Source: SIG452 sp045541975 (GTDB taxonomy: Bacteria; Bacillota; Clostridia; UMGS1840). From it: a DNA stretch of 19,774 nucleotides. Positions 13,393-19,774 of this stretch are shown here, one piece after another. Under the pieces are notes generated by a model. It ran no database searches and had not been told where the DNA came from. It was given only the letters and a program-made list of their open reading frames with translations. How positions within the stretch are numbered: the stretch's first letter is position 1; each line of letters opens with the position of its first letter. The translations under genes were made by a program, and so were the position numbers. Location of the stretch: NCBI GenBank assembly GCA_045541975.1, contig JAZQKB010000011.1, positions 1-19,774 of the forward strand, written 5' to 3'.

Positions 13393-13439
13393 AAAAGACG
13401 AAATTCAAAGGATTAAAAAATTTGAATTTCGTCTTTTTT
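13393..13439. terminator. Strong bidirectional terminator between sigF and leuS
   Basis: A perfect 17-bp stem (13393-13409 with 13421-13437) encloses an 11-nt loop, with TTTTTT after it on the plus strand and TTTTAATTT on the minus strand. It ends the spoIIA operon (+) and, beyond structured element copy 3, the rpsP...leuS operon (-). Confidence 0.92.
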
Positions 13440-13455
13440 AATTTTGTTATGTCAG

Positions 13456-13563
13456 GTGCAGAAAAATGAATGCAGAACTCGAAAACCGAACCCGCAGGGG
13501 TCATCCGAAGGCGTACCGAGTGTACGCCGAATGATGAGGTTTACGGATTATGCGCCATTTTTC
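13456..13563. repeat. Intergenic structured element, copy 3
   Basis: Lies just past the leuS stop. Outer helix: GAAAAATG 13461-13468/CATTTTTC 13556-13563, GCA 13472-13474/TGC 13551-13553, CG plus AAACC 13480-13487/GGTTT plus CG 13538-13545. Hairpins are CCC-GCAG-GGG (13491-13499) and GGCGTAC-GTACGCC (13510-13528), the latter extended by TCAT 13501-13504/ATGA 13531-13534 across an internal loop CCGAA/GA. The boundary box GTGCAGAAAAA (13456-13466) matches copy 2, and ACGGCT (minus strand, after the stop) matches copy 1. Confidence 0.72.
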
Positions 13564-13573
13564 AAGCCGTAGC

Positions 13574-15970
13574 CTATCTTACAACGATGTTGACAAGCTT
13601 TCCGGGAACAACAATGGTTTTTACCACAGTTTTGCCGTCAATCAGAGCTTTTACCGCATCAGTTTCCATCACGGCTTTTTCAATGTCGTCTTTGGAAAGA
13701 TTTGCTGCAATGACTAATTTGTCTTTGATTTTACCGTTTAACTGAATTACGATTTCGCATTCATTATCCACGGTTTTTGCTTCATCGTATTTAGGCCAAG
13801 CGGTCTGGTTGAGCATTCCTTCAAAGCCTAAGATTTCCCACATTTCTTCCGTTAAGTGAGGCGCAAAGGGATTTAACAAGGTGATGAAGATTTTTAATTC
13901 CTCTTTGGTTAAACCGCGGTTATCATAGATGGCATTTAACAGGCTCATTAAACTTGCAATACCGGTATTAAACTTCAGGGATTCAATATCGTTAGACACC
14001 TTTTTAATGGTTTTATGAATTTCTTTTTCCAGTTTACCGGTGGAGGTTTCCTGAACCATGGTGAGCAATGCATGAACACGTTCTAAGAATCTCACACAAC
14101 CCTTAATACCGGTCTGAGACCAGGGAGCCGCTTTTTCAAAGTCGCCAATGAACATTTCGTAAAGACGCATGGTGTCCGCACCGTAATCTCTTACAATATC
14201 ATCGGGATTTACCACATTGCCTCTGGATTTGGACATTTTTTCGCCGTTTTCCCCTAAAATCATACCGTGGGAGGTACGTTTTGCATAGGGTTCTTTGGTG
14301 GGTACTACGCCGATATCATATAAGAACTTGTGCCAGAAACGGGAATAGAGTAAGTGCAAAGTGGTATGTTCCATACCGCCGTTGTACCAGTCTACGGGAC
14401 CCCAGTAATCCAAAGCTTCTTTGGAGGCTAAGGCATCGTTGTTGTGGGGATCCATATAACGCAGGAAATACCAGGAAGAACCTGCCCACTGAGGCATGGT
14501 ATCGGTTTCTCTTTTTGCAGGACCGCCACAGCAGGGACAGGTGGTGTTTACCCAGTCTGTCATATTTGCTAAGGGGCTTTCGCCGTTATCGGTGGGTTCG
14601 TAGCTGTCTACTTCAGGCAACAGCAGAGGCAGTTCACTTTCGGGCAACGCCACCGCACCGCATTTTTCACAGTGAACAATCGGGATAGGTTCACCCCAGT
14701 AACGCTGACGGGAGAATACCCAGTCACGAAGCTTGTAGTTTACTTTTGCTTCGCCTAATTTTTCTTTTTCTAAAAATTCGATAATTGCTTTTTTGGCTTC
14801 GGCAACGCTTAAGCCGTTTAAGAAGCCGGAGTTTTCCAGAATACCTTCTTCCACGTCGGTGTAAGCTGCATTTTCCACATCACCGCCTGCAACCACCTGG
14901 ATAATGGGCAGGTTGAATGCTTTTGCAAAATCCCAGTCACGTTCGTCGTGTGCAGGCACCGCCATAATGGCACCGGTGCCGTAAGACATCAGCACATAAT
15001 CGGACACGAAAATCGGGATTTCTTTCTGGTTTACGGGGTTAATCGCACGAATCCCTTTTAATTCTACCCCGGTTTTATCTTTTGCAAGTTCTGTTCTTTC
15101 AAAATCAGATTTTTTGGTAGCTTCCACCTGATATGCTTTCACTTCATCTAAGTTGGTCAGCTTGTCTGCCCATTTTTCGATGTAGGGATGTTCGGGAGAA
15201 ATTACCATATAAGTAGCACCGAATAAAGTGTCGGGACGGGTGGTATACACTCTTAATTTTTCGCCGGAGGTGGTGGTGAAATCTACTTCTGCACCGGTGG
15301 AACGACCAATCCAGTTTTTCTGCTGTGCTTTTACACGGTCGATGTAATCCACTTCGTCTAAGTCGTCAATTAATCTCTGAGCATATTCGGTGATTTTTAA
15401 CATCCACTGAGATTTTACTTTTCGTACCACTTCACTGCCGCAACGTTCACAAGCGCCCTGAACTACTTCTTCGTTTGCCAATACCACCTTACAGGAAGTA
15501 CACCAGTTTACAGCCATTTCTTTTTTGTATGCCAATCCTTTTTTAAACAGCTGGAGGAAAATCCACTGAGTCCATTTGTAGTAGTTGGGGTCGGTGGTGT
15601 CGATTTCACGGGACCAGTCAAAGGAGAAACCTAAGGATTTTAACTGGCGTTTGAAGTTTGCGATATTGTTTTTGGTAACGGTTTTCGGATGAATTTTATT
15701 CTTGATGGCAAAGTTTTCGGTGGGCAAACCGAATGCGTCCCAACCCATGGGATAGAGCACATTGTAGCCATCCAGTCTTTTCTTACGGGCAACAATATCC
15801 AATGCGGTGTAGGAACGGGGATGTCCCACATGAAGTCCCTGACCGGAAGGATAAGGAAATTCTACCAATGCCATAAATTTGGGTTTGGTAAAATCGTCGG
15901 TTGCTTTGAAGGTCTGGTTATCGTCCCAGATTTTTTGCCACTTTTGTTCGATTTTGGTAAAATTGTACAT
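13574..15970 (-). CDS. leuS: Leucyl-tRNA synthetase
   Basis: A class I aminoacyl-tRNA synthetase of 798 aa, cytoplasmic, charging tRNA-Leu. The HIGH box reads HVGH (47-50) after YPSGQGL, and the KMSKS box is in GEKMSKSRGN (about residue 575). Zinc-type cysteine pairs CTSC/CERC and CEKC/CPCC are present. The CP1 editing domain lies roughly at 220-400, with the threonine-rich TTRPDTLFGATYM and a GTGAIMAVPAHDERD block for hydrolysis of misacylated tRNA. The ATG has AGAGGAGG 8 nt upstream, inside the last codons of rsfS. It is the last gene of the long minus-strand operon. There is no T-box leader, because no untranslated leader exists. The window also encodes a tRNA-Leu. Confidence 0.97.
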   Translation of the reverse strand: MYNFTKIEQKWQKIWDDNQTFKATDDFTKPKFMALVEFPYPSGQGLHVGHPRSYTALDIVARKKRLDGYNVLYPMGWDAFGLPTENFAIKNKIHPKTVTKNNIANFKRQLKSLGFSFDWSREIDTTDPNYYKWTQWIFLQLFKKGLAYKKEMAVNWCTSCKVVLANEEVVQGACERCGSEVVRKVKSQWMLKITEYAQRLIDDLDEVDYIDRVKAQQKNWIGRSTGAEVDFTTTSGEKLRVYTTRPDTLFGATYMVISPEHPYIEKWADKLTNLDEVKAYQVEATKKSDFERTELAKDKTGVELKGIRAINPVNQKEIPIFVSDYVLMSYGTGAIMAVPAHDERDWDFAKAFNLPIIQVVAGGDVENAAYTDVEEGILENSGFLNGLSVAEAKKAIIEFLEKEKLGEAKVNYKLRDWVFSRQRYWGEPIPIVHCEKCGAVALPESELPLLLPEVDSYEPTDNGESPLANMTDWVNTTCPCCGGPAKRETDTMPQWAGSSWYFLRYMDPHNNDALASKEALDYWGPVDWYNGGMEHTTLHLLYSRFWHKFLYDIGVVPTKEPYAKRTSHGMILGENGEKMSKSRGNVVNPDDIVRDYGADTMRLYEMFIGDFEKAAPWSQTGIKGCVRFLERVHALLTMVQETSTGKLEKEIHKTIKKVSNDIESLKFNTGIASLMSLLNAIYDNRGLTKEELKIFITLLNPFAPHLTEEMWEILGFEGMLNQTAWPKYDEAKTVDNECEIVIQLNGKIKDKLVIAANLSKDDIEKAVMETDAVKALIDGKTVVKTIVVPGKLVNIVVR

Positions 15971-15973
15971 GGT

Positions 15974-16321
15974 TTACGCCTCCTCTTTCCAAGTAATCTG
16001 TTCGGCATCCTGCCACAGACGTTCTAAGCTATAAAACATTCTGGAATCTTTCTGGAAGATGTTTACGTTCACATCATTGTAATCCATCAGTACCCATTCT
16101 GCAGACACATAACCTTCAATATGAAGGGGTGCTTCAATGGGTTTCATTTTTTCTTCCACTTCACCGGCCAACGCCTTGATGTGGGTGTTGGAAGTACCTG
16201 ATGCAATTACAAAATACTCCCACACAGAGGAGCTTTCTGCCACCTTTAACACGGTAACATCCTCTGCTTTTTTATCGTCTAAAATTTTCGCCAAAAAAAT
16301 TGCTTTTTCCAATGCTTCCAT
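15974..16321 (-). CDS. rsfS: Ribosomal silencing factor RsfS
   Basis: A 115-aa RsfS/YqeL/Iojap-family protein that binds ribosomal protein L14 (uL14) on the 50S subunit and blocks joining to 30S, down-regulating translation in slow growth. The family core VWEYFVIASGTSNTHIKALA, the EGYVSAEWVLMDYNDVNVNIF block and SRMFYSLERLW are clear. I prefer the ATG at 16321, with AAAGG 9 nt upstream, over the ATG at 16330, which abuts that SD with no spacing. The gap to the nadD-yqeK stop is then 2 nt. The order nadD-yqeK-rsfS follows B. subtilis yqeJ-K-L. Confidence 0.94.
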   Translation of the reverse strand: MEALEKAIFLAKILDDKKAEDVTVLKVAESSSVWEYFVIASGTSNTHIKALAGEVEEKMKPIEAPLHIEGYVSAEWVLMDYNDVNVNIFQKDSRMFYSLERLWQDAEQITWKEEA

Positions 16322-16323
16322 AA

Positions 16324-17487
16324 CTAGCATCCTTTCTGCTCACGGTCTATCAGATCATTTCTGACCTCAAGTAGTACCGGAGATATTTTTAAATGGTCTT
16401 CCACCAAGGATAAAATGGTGGTATCAATTCCTTTGATAATGGCTTCATCAAGGTCTCGGTAGGTTGCCTCCCGAAGCTCTTCTACGCCCGAAAAATCACG
16501 GCAGGGTTCAATATAATCCGCCATATAAATTAACTTGTCAAAAGTGGTCATATCCCGATGCCCCATGGTGTGGTATCGAATGGCAGATAGTATTTTTTTA
16601 TCCTTAATATTGTATTTCTTTTTCAAAAATCCGGCTCCTGCAGGTGCGTGGAGCATTTTAGGATAAGCGACCTCATCGGGATGAAGGTCAATTTTCTTGC
16701 ATAGTTCCAACTGTTTCTCAAGCGGCATCCGTTTTGCAATGTCATGAAGTAACCCTGCAAAATAGGCTTGTTTTGGATCTTCTTGATATCGAATTGCCAT
16801 ACGGTATGCCGTTACGGCGACGCCGATACTGTGTAGGAACCGTTTTTCTTCGATATAGTTTTTTAACTCTTCTTCATAGGAATCGCATTCCCCTACTGCC
16901 ATGCATTGGTATAACCCTTTTCGGATGATATATTGATACACCAAAAACGGAAGTTTGGAAAACAGATATGTCCCCTGCGCCAGTTCTTTCCGGATATCGG
17001 TAGACGAAACATCCCAACTAAGAGGAAGAAAAACAGGTGTTACGCCAAATTCTTCGAGAATAGTTTTGGTAGCTTCTTCCTGTTTTTCATAGCCAACCCG
17101 TCCGAAAAATACCAGATGGGCAAGCTTGCAAATAATTTCCGGATGACGCCACTTAGGGAAATAGTCTAAATTGTCCATCCCCATTAAGAAATAAATCTCA
17201 TCCTCCGGATGCAGAGCTTGAAAGTCCTGCAGAGTTTCATAGGTATAAGAATGCGTTTCTTTTTTGATTTCGTAATCGGAAACCCGTACTTTTTCCATAT
17301 TCCGAAAGGCAATTTTCACCATTTCCAGACGGTGGATGGCATCGGTTCTATCTTCTTTATGAGGCGGATTTCCGTTCGGCATTATATAAAGAAGGTCTAA
17401 CCCGAGTTCTTTTAAAGCGGTTTCACAAAGCGCAACATGGCCCTGATGAACAGGGTCAAAGGTTCCGCCGAATACCCCGATTTTCAT
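16324..17487 (-). CDS. nadD: Fused nicotinate mononucleotide adenylyltransferase and YqeK-type HD hydrolase
   Basis: A 387-aa bifunctional protein. Residues 1 to about 195 are NadD, making deamido-NAD from nicotinate mononucleotide and ATP: GGTFDPVHQGH (7-17), MPNGNPPHK, MGMDNLDYFPKW and the VSSTDIR motif. Residues from about 210 form an HD domain like YqeK, a family that hydrolyses diadenosine tetraphosphate: LHSIGVAVTA, GLLHDIAKRMP, LHAPAGA, IRYHTMGHRDMT and LIYMADYIEP carry the H-HD-H-H-D ligands. There is no stop or frameshift between them, and the join falls near GLYQCMAVGE. In B. subtilis these are adjacent genes (yqeJ, yqeK). The ATG has only a weak SD (GAGTGAT) 12 nt after yhbY. Confidence 0.93.
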   Translation of the reverse strand: MKIGVFGGTFDPVHQGHVALCETALKELGLDLLYIMPNGNPPHKEDRTDAIHRLEMVKIAFRNMEKVRVSDYEIKKETHSYTYETLQDFQALHPEDEIYFLMGMDNLDYFPKWRHPEIICKLAHLVFFGRVGYEKQEEATKTILEEFGVTPVFLPLSWDVSSTDIRKELAQGTYLFSKLPFLVYQYIIRKGLYQCMAVGECDSYEEELKNYIEEKRFLHSIGVAVTAYRMAIRYQEDPKQAYFAGLLHDIAKRMPLEKQLELCKKIDLHPDEVAYPKMLHAPAGAGFLKKKYNIKDKKILSAIRYHTMGHRDMTTFDKLIYMADYIEPCRDFSGVEELREATYRDLDEAIIKGIDTTILSLVEDHLKISPVLLEVRNDLIDREQKGC

Positions 17488-17499
17488 ATTATCACTCGC

Positions 17500-17796
17500 T
17501 TATTTCAATTCAATTTTCACTTTGTCCGGATTGGAGGAACGGCGATAAATTACCACTTTAGAGCCTACGGCGGAAACGGCTTCACAGCCTAATTCTTCGC
17601 ATAATTCAGCCATTGCTTCTTTGGTGGTATAAAAAGAATTTTTCAAAACGGAAACTTTAATCAGCTCTTTTGCTTCCAAAGCTTCTTCCATTTGTGCTAA
17701 AAAATCTGCGGTGATTCCGTTTTTTCCAATCTGATAAAGTGCGGGCAAATCATTTGCCAGACTTCTTAACTTCGCTCTTTGTTTGGTTGTAATCAT
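17500..17796 (-). CDS. yhbY: CRS1-YhbY (CRM) domain RNA-binding protein
   Basis: A 98-aa single CRM-domain protein (YqeI in B. subtilis). YhbY binds precursor 50S ribosomal particles and is thought to help ribosome assembly. It starts with TKQRAKLRSLANDLPALYQIGKNGIT, containing the conserved GxxG-like loop (GKNG), and ends with AVGSKVVIYRRS, the family C-terminal strand. The ATG overlaps the end of trmD by 47 nt in another frame, with GAAGGAA upstream. The overlap is unusually long and suggests coupling. Next is nadD/yqeK, as in the yqeI-J-K-L cluster. Confidence 0.92.
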   Translation of the reverse strand: MITTKQRAKLRSLANDLPALYQIGKNGITADFLAQMEEALEAKELIKVSVLKNSFYTTKEAMAELCEELGCEAVSAVGSKVVIYRRSSNPDKVKIELK

Positions 17797-18547
17797 ACTG
17801 TTTGATTCCTTCTTCTAAAATCATTTTGATATGGGTTAAATACGTAATATCGTCTTTACTAAATTCTGTTTGCAAAAATAAATCTTCCCGTTTGGCTAAG
17901 GTTGCCATCAGGCTTTGTTCTCTACGGTATTTCTGAATGTTTTTATGGTGACCGGACAGCAACACCTCAGGCACTTTGCCATATTTGGTTTCGGCAGGAC
18001 GGGTATACTGAGGATACTCCAAAAGGTCTCCCTGATGGGTTTCCATAAGGGACGAATCGTCTTCTGCCAGCACGCCGGGTACTAGCCGCAAAATGGCGTC
18101 TGACATCACCGCTGCCGCTAATTCTCCACCGGTTAACACAAAGTCTCCCAGGGACAATTCCAAATCGCAGATGGTTTCGTTTACCCGCTCGTCAATACCT
18201 TCGTAATGTCCGCAAACAATACAGATATTTTCTTTTTTTGCCAGCTCGTTGGCAATTTTTTGGGTAAAGGGAACGCCTTTGGGTGACATCATGATGCAGA
18301 ACGGTTTTTCGCCGCCGTCTTCGGTCAAGCTATCATAAGCACGGATTACCGGCTCGTGTTTAAACAGCATTCCCAAGTCGCCGCCAAAGGGATAATCGTC
18401 CACACGGTTATGCTTATCTTCGGAAAAATCCCGGATATTCACCGCCTGCACTTCGATAATCCCTTTATCTCTGGCACGTTTAATAATACTTTCTCCCAAA
18501 AAGTTTTCAATCATTTCAGGAAAGATGGTTAAAATACTCAATTTCAT
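17750..18547 (-). CDS. trmD: tRNA (guanine-37-N1)-methyltransferase
   Basis: A SPOUT-class SAM-dependent enzyme of 265 aa that methylates G37 next to the anticodon and prevents +1 frameshifting. It has MKLSILTIFPEM, VCGHYEGIDERV, LSLGDFVLTGGELAA (SAM-binding knot), RLVPGVL and LLEYPQYTRP. Two usually conserved places differ: DDYPFGGDLGML (most have GGGxGM), and LSGHHKNIQKYR where most have SGNHxxIxxWR. The C-terminus is slightly long and overlaps yhbY by 47 nt. It starts 17 nt after rimM. In many bacteria rplS follows trmD, but not here. Confidence 0.94.
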   Translation of the reverse strand: MKLSILTIFPEMIENFLGESIIKRARDKGIIEVQAVNIRDFSEDKHNRVDDYPFGGDLGMLFKHEPVIRAYDSLTEDGGEKPFCIMMSPKGVPFTQKIANELAKKENICIVCGHYEGIDERVNETICDLELSLGDFVLTGGELAAAVMSDAILRLVPGVLAEDDSSLMETHQGDLLEYPQYTRPAETKYGKVPEVLLSGHHKNIQKYRREQSLMATLAKREDLFLQTEFSKDDITYLTHIKMILEEGIKQYDYNQTKSEVKKSGK

Positions 18548-18564
18548 ATCGAATACCCCAACCT

Positions 18565-19059
18565 CTATAACAGCCCTTCAATGGGCGTAATGGTCATTTT
18601 CTTGTCGGTAACGGAAATATACGGCACAAATTCCTTGACACGGGGAATCAGCAGTTGACTTCCGTCTTCTTGTTTTAATTCTAAAATATCGGTGGGGCCG
18701 TTCTGGAGCACATCTGTTACTTCCCCAACATAGCTACCATCCTCTAAATATGCCTTCACGCCGATTAAATCGGCAATGTAGAACACACCTTCAGGCAAGG
18801 GTGGTAACGCATCTTTTTCGGCATAAACCGTCTGATTTTTTAAGGTTTCTGCCTGCTCCACGGTATCAATACCGGAAAGCTTCAAAATTACCTGGTCTTT
18901 ATAGTATTTAATGCTTTCAATTTCATATTCGGTATTTTGAATGAAAACCGAATCTAACTCTTCAAAAAATTCTTTGTAGTCGCAATAATGGATTACTTTG
19001 ATCTCTCCCCGTAATCCTCTCACGTTATTCACATATCCAAGCTCCATCAAAGTGCCCAT
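18565..19059 (-). CDS. rimM: Ribosome maturation factor RimM
   Basis: A 164-aa 30S assembly factor that binds ribosomal protein S19 and helps mature the 3' domain of 16S rRNA. The N-terminal domain has ELGYVNNVRGLRGEIKV (the usual GxxxxxHGxxGxxKV pattern, with R in place of H in the loop). The C-terminal PRC barrel has FYIADLIGVKAY, GEVTDVLQNGPTDILEL, LLIPRVKEFV and TITPIEGLL. I prefer the ATG at 19059, which has AGAGGTG 6 nt upstream. The in-frame GTG at 19068 lies inside that SD. It sits between khpA and trmD as in many bacteria. Confidence 0.94.
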   Translation of the reverse strand: MGTLMELGYVNNVRGLRGEIKVIHYCDYKEFFEELDSVFIQNTEYEIESIKYYKDQVILKLSGIDTVEQAETLKNQTVYAEKDALPPLPEGVFYIADLIGVKAYLEDGSYVGEVTDVLQNGPTDILELKQEDGSQLLIPRVKEFVPYISVTDKKMTITPIEGLL

Positions 19060-19086
19060 TATTTTCACCTCTTATCTGTTTGGAAA

Positions 19087-19118
19087 ATGGCAAGCATCCC
19101 CTCGGGAACACTTGCCAT
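19087..19118 (-). other. Intercistronic hairpin between khpA and rimM
   Basis: ATGGCAAG and CTTGCCAT form a perfect 8-bp stem, with an inner TCCC/GGGA stem. Only TTTT follows in the minus direction, so it could be a weak attenuating terminator or a processing or stability element separating the two halves of the operon. It lies 20 nt downstream of the khpA stop. Confidence 0.55.
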
Positions 19119-19137
19119 CCTACATTCATTGCCCAAA

Positions 19138-19365
19138 TTACACAATATCCACGATAGTTTTTTTGCGATCTCTGGGAGTTGCCGCTTTGGCAATACTTCT
19201 GATGGACTGAGCAATTCTGCCCTGTTTGCCGATTACTCTGCCCATATCTTCGGGAGCAACGCTGATTTTATAGATAAAAGCGTTTTCTCCTTCGTGTTCT
19301 TCAATTACAACTGCATCTTCGTTTTCTACGATAGATTTTACCAGAAAGGTTAATAAATCTTTCAT
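19138..19365 (-). CDS. khpA: KH domain RNA-binding protein KhpA (YlqC)
   Basis: A 75-aa single-KH-domain protein. KhpA binds RNA, often with KhpB/EloR (Jag), and has been tied to cell elongation and small-RNA control in Firmicutes. The KH core with the GxxG loop (VIGKQGRIAQSIRSI) is clear, preceded by DLLTFLVKSIVENEDAV and followed by the final strand KKTIVDIV. The ATG has GAAGGA upstream. It lies 24 nt after rpsP, as is usual (rpsP-ylqC-rimM-trmD). Length is standard. Confidence 0.93.
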   Translation of the reverse strand: MKDLLTFLVKSIVENEDAVVIEEHEGENAFIYKISVAPEDMGRVIGKQGRIAQSIRSIAKAATPRDRKKTIVDIV

Positions 19366-19389
19366 GTTCTGATCCTTCCCAATCCGCTA

Positions 19390-19635
19390 TTATTTAATTA
19401 CGTCGATTTTTTTCAGTAATACTTTTACGGTATCGGTAGGCTGAGCGCCGTTTGCTAACCATTTTTTAGCCAGATCAGCATCAATGTCAATGGTGTTGGG
19501 GTCAGTCATAGGATTGTAGGTACCGATTTCTTCGATAAATCTACCGTCTCTGGGGTATCTGGAATCAGCAACTACAACTCTGTAGAAGGGTGCTCTTTTT
19601 GCGCCAAGTCTTTTTAATCTGATTTTTACTGCCAT
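19390..19635 (-). CDS. rpsP: 30S ribosomal protein S16
   Basis: An 81-aa small-subunit protein that binds 16S rRNA early in assembly. MAVKIRLKRLGAKRAPFYRVVVADSRYPRDGRFIEEIGTYNP is the family N-terminus, followed by AKKWLANGAQPTDTVKVLL. The start is the ATG at 19635, with AGAGGAG upstream. A longer in-frame reading (10 residues) runs through a hairpin and is not family-like. It is the first visible gene of the eight-gene minus-strand operon. The usual upstream neighbour ffh is not in the window. Confidence 0.96.
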   Translation of the reverse strand: MAVKIRLKRLGAKRAPFYRVVVADSRYPRDGRFIEEIGTYNPMTDPNTIDIDADLAKKWLANGAQPTDTVKVLLKKIDVIK

Positions 19636-19650
19636 TTTTTTCTCCTCTTT

Positions 19651-19663
19651 GCCCGATTCGGGC
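19651..19663 (-). other. Small hairpin just upstream of the rpsP SD
   Basis: GCCCG and CGGGC pair around ATT, 4 nt upstream of the AGAGGAG SD of rpsP. It could modulate ribosome loading or be the remains of an upstream terminator. No strong U-tract follows in the minus direction. Confidence 0.4.
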
Positions 19664-19696
19664 ATCTTTCTATAAAAATATTTTTTTAATCCTTTT

Positions 19697-19774
19697 AGTA
19701 TCCAAGGCTTCGCCTTTTTTAGTATCCAAGGCTTCGCCTTTTTTAGTATCCAAGGCTTCGCCTTTTTTAGTATC
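19697..19774. repeat. 24-bp tandem repeat, at least three full units, running off the window
   Basis: Three identical units (19697-19720, 19721-19744, 19745-19768) and the start of a fourth (19769-19774). Each unit reads AGTATCC followed by AAGGC-TTC-GCCTT and a run of T. Each unit is thus a small hairpin plus T6 when read on the plus strand. A degenerate CCTTTT at 19691-19696 suggests an older unit. It lies 61 bp upstream of rpsP, in the leader or the upstream gene's 3' region. Confidence 0.9.

Noticed and set aside
13470..13745. Open reading frame on the plus strand across structured element copy 3 and the end of leuS
   Set aside because: It runs antisense into leuS and through the paired repeat, has no SD and no family resemblance. 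Open frames through such repeats are by-products of their composition.
15955..16330. T-box leader controlling leuS
   Set aside because: The leuS SD lies within rsfS and there is no leader space. No T-box sequence was seen.
19697..19774. CRISPR array
   Set aside because: Repeats are contiguous with no unique spacers between units, so this is a tandem repeat.

Overview
The window looks like chromosomal core DNA of a low-to-medium GC, endospore-forming Firmicute of the class Clostridia. The evidence is a complete spoIIAA-spoIIAB-sigF operon, a SpoIIM homologue, the murA and walJ-rlmH neighbourhoods, strong Shine-Dalgarno (SD) sites with many TTG starts, and canonical TTGACA/TATAAT promoters. 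I see no phage, IS, CRISPR or plasmid genes. I cannot name the species.

Layout. Positions 1-324 hold the first two codons of a gene leaving to the left, an SD/anti-SD inverted repeat, a terminator and the first copy of an intergenic structured repeat. An LDH-type dehydrogenase (-) follows, divergent from spoIIM, nif3 and a YfcE-like phosphoesterase (+). A convergent terminator separates these from a minus-strand series: D,D-carboxypeptidase, coaX, ECF S component and VTT membrane protein. A divergent promoter region leads into murA-walJ-rlmH (+). Next come rpmB and tRNA-Leu(CAA) (-), a 415-bp gene-free stretch carrying the second structured repeat between two 86-bp direct repeats, and dut plus a cyclophilin lipoprotein (-). 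The sigma-F operon (+) follows, with a perfect Spo0A box upstream. A terminator and the third structured repeat separate sigF from a long minus-strand operon, rpsP-khpA-rimM-trmD-yhbY-nadD/yqeK-rsfS-leuS. The right edge is a 24-bp tandem repeat upstream of rpsP.

How the genes work together. The rpsP...leuS operon joins two classic Firmicute clusters (rpsP-khpA-rimM-trmD and yqeI-J-K-L) into one unit for ribosome assembly, tRNA modification and charging, and NAD synthesis. coaX with the ECF protein suggests pantothenate uptake and phosphorylation for CoA. murA and the carboxypeptidase serve peptidoglycan. SpoIIM and the SpoIIA operon serve engulfment and forespore gene expression.

The best candidate for something undescribed is the family of three intergenic elements (about 194-311, 10257-10347 and 13456-13563). 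They share a small core, and their nested helices keep pairing while sequence changes between copies, which suggests a structured RNA or a REP/MITE-like element. Second are the SD-sequestering hairpin at the left edge and the tandem repeat at the right edge.
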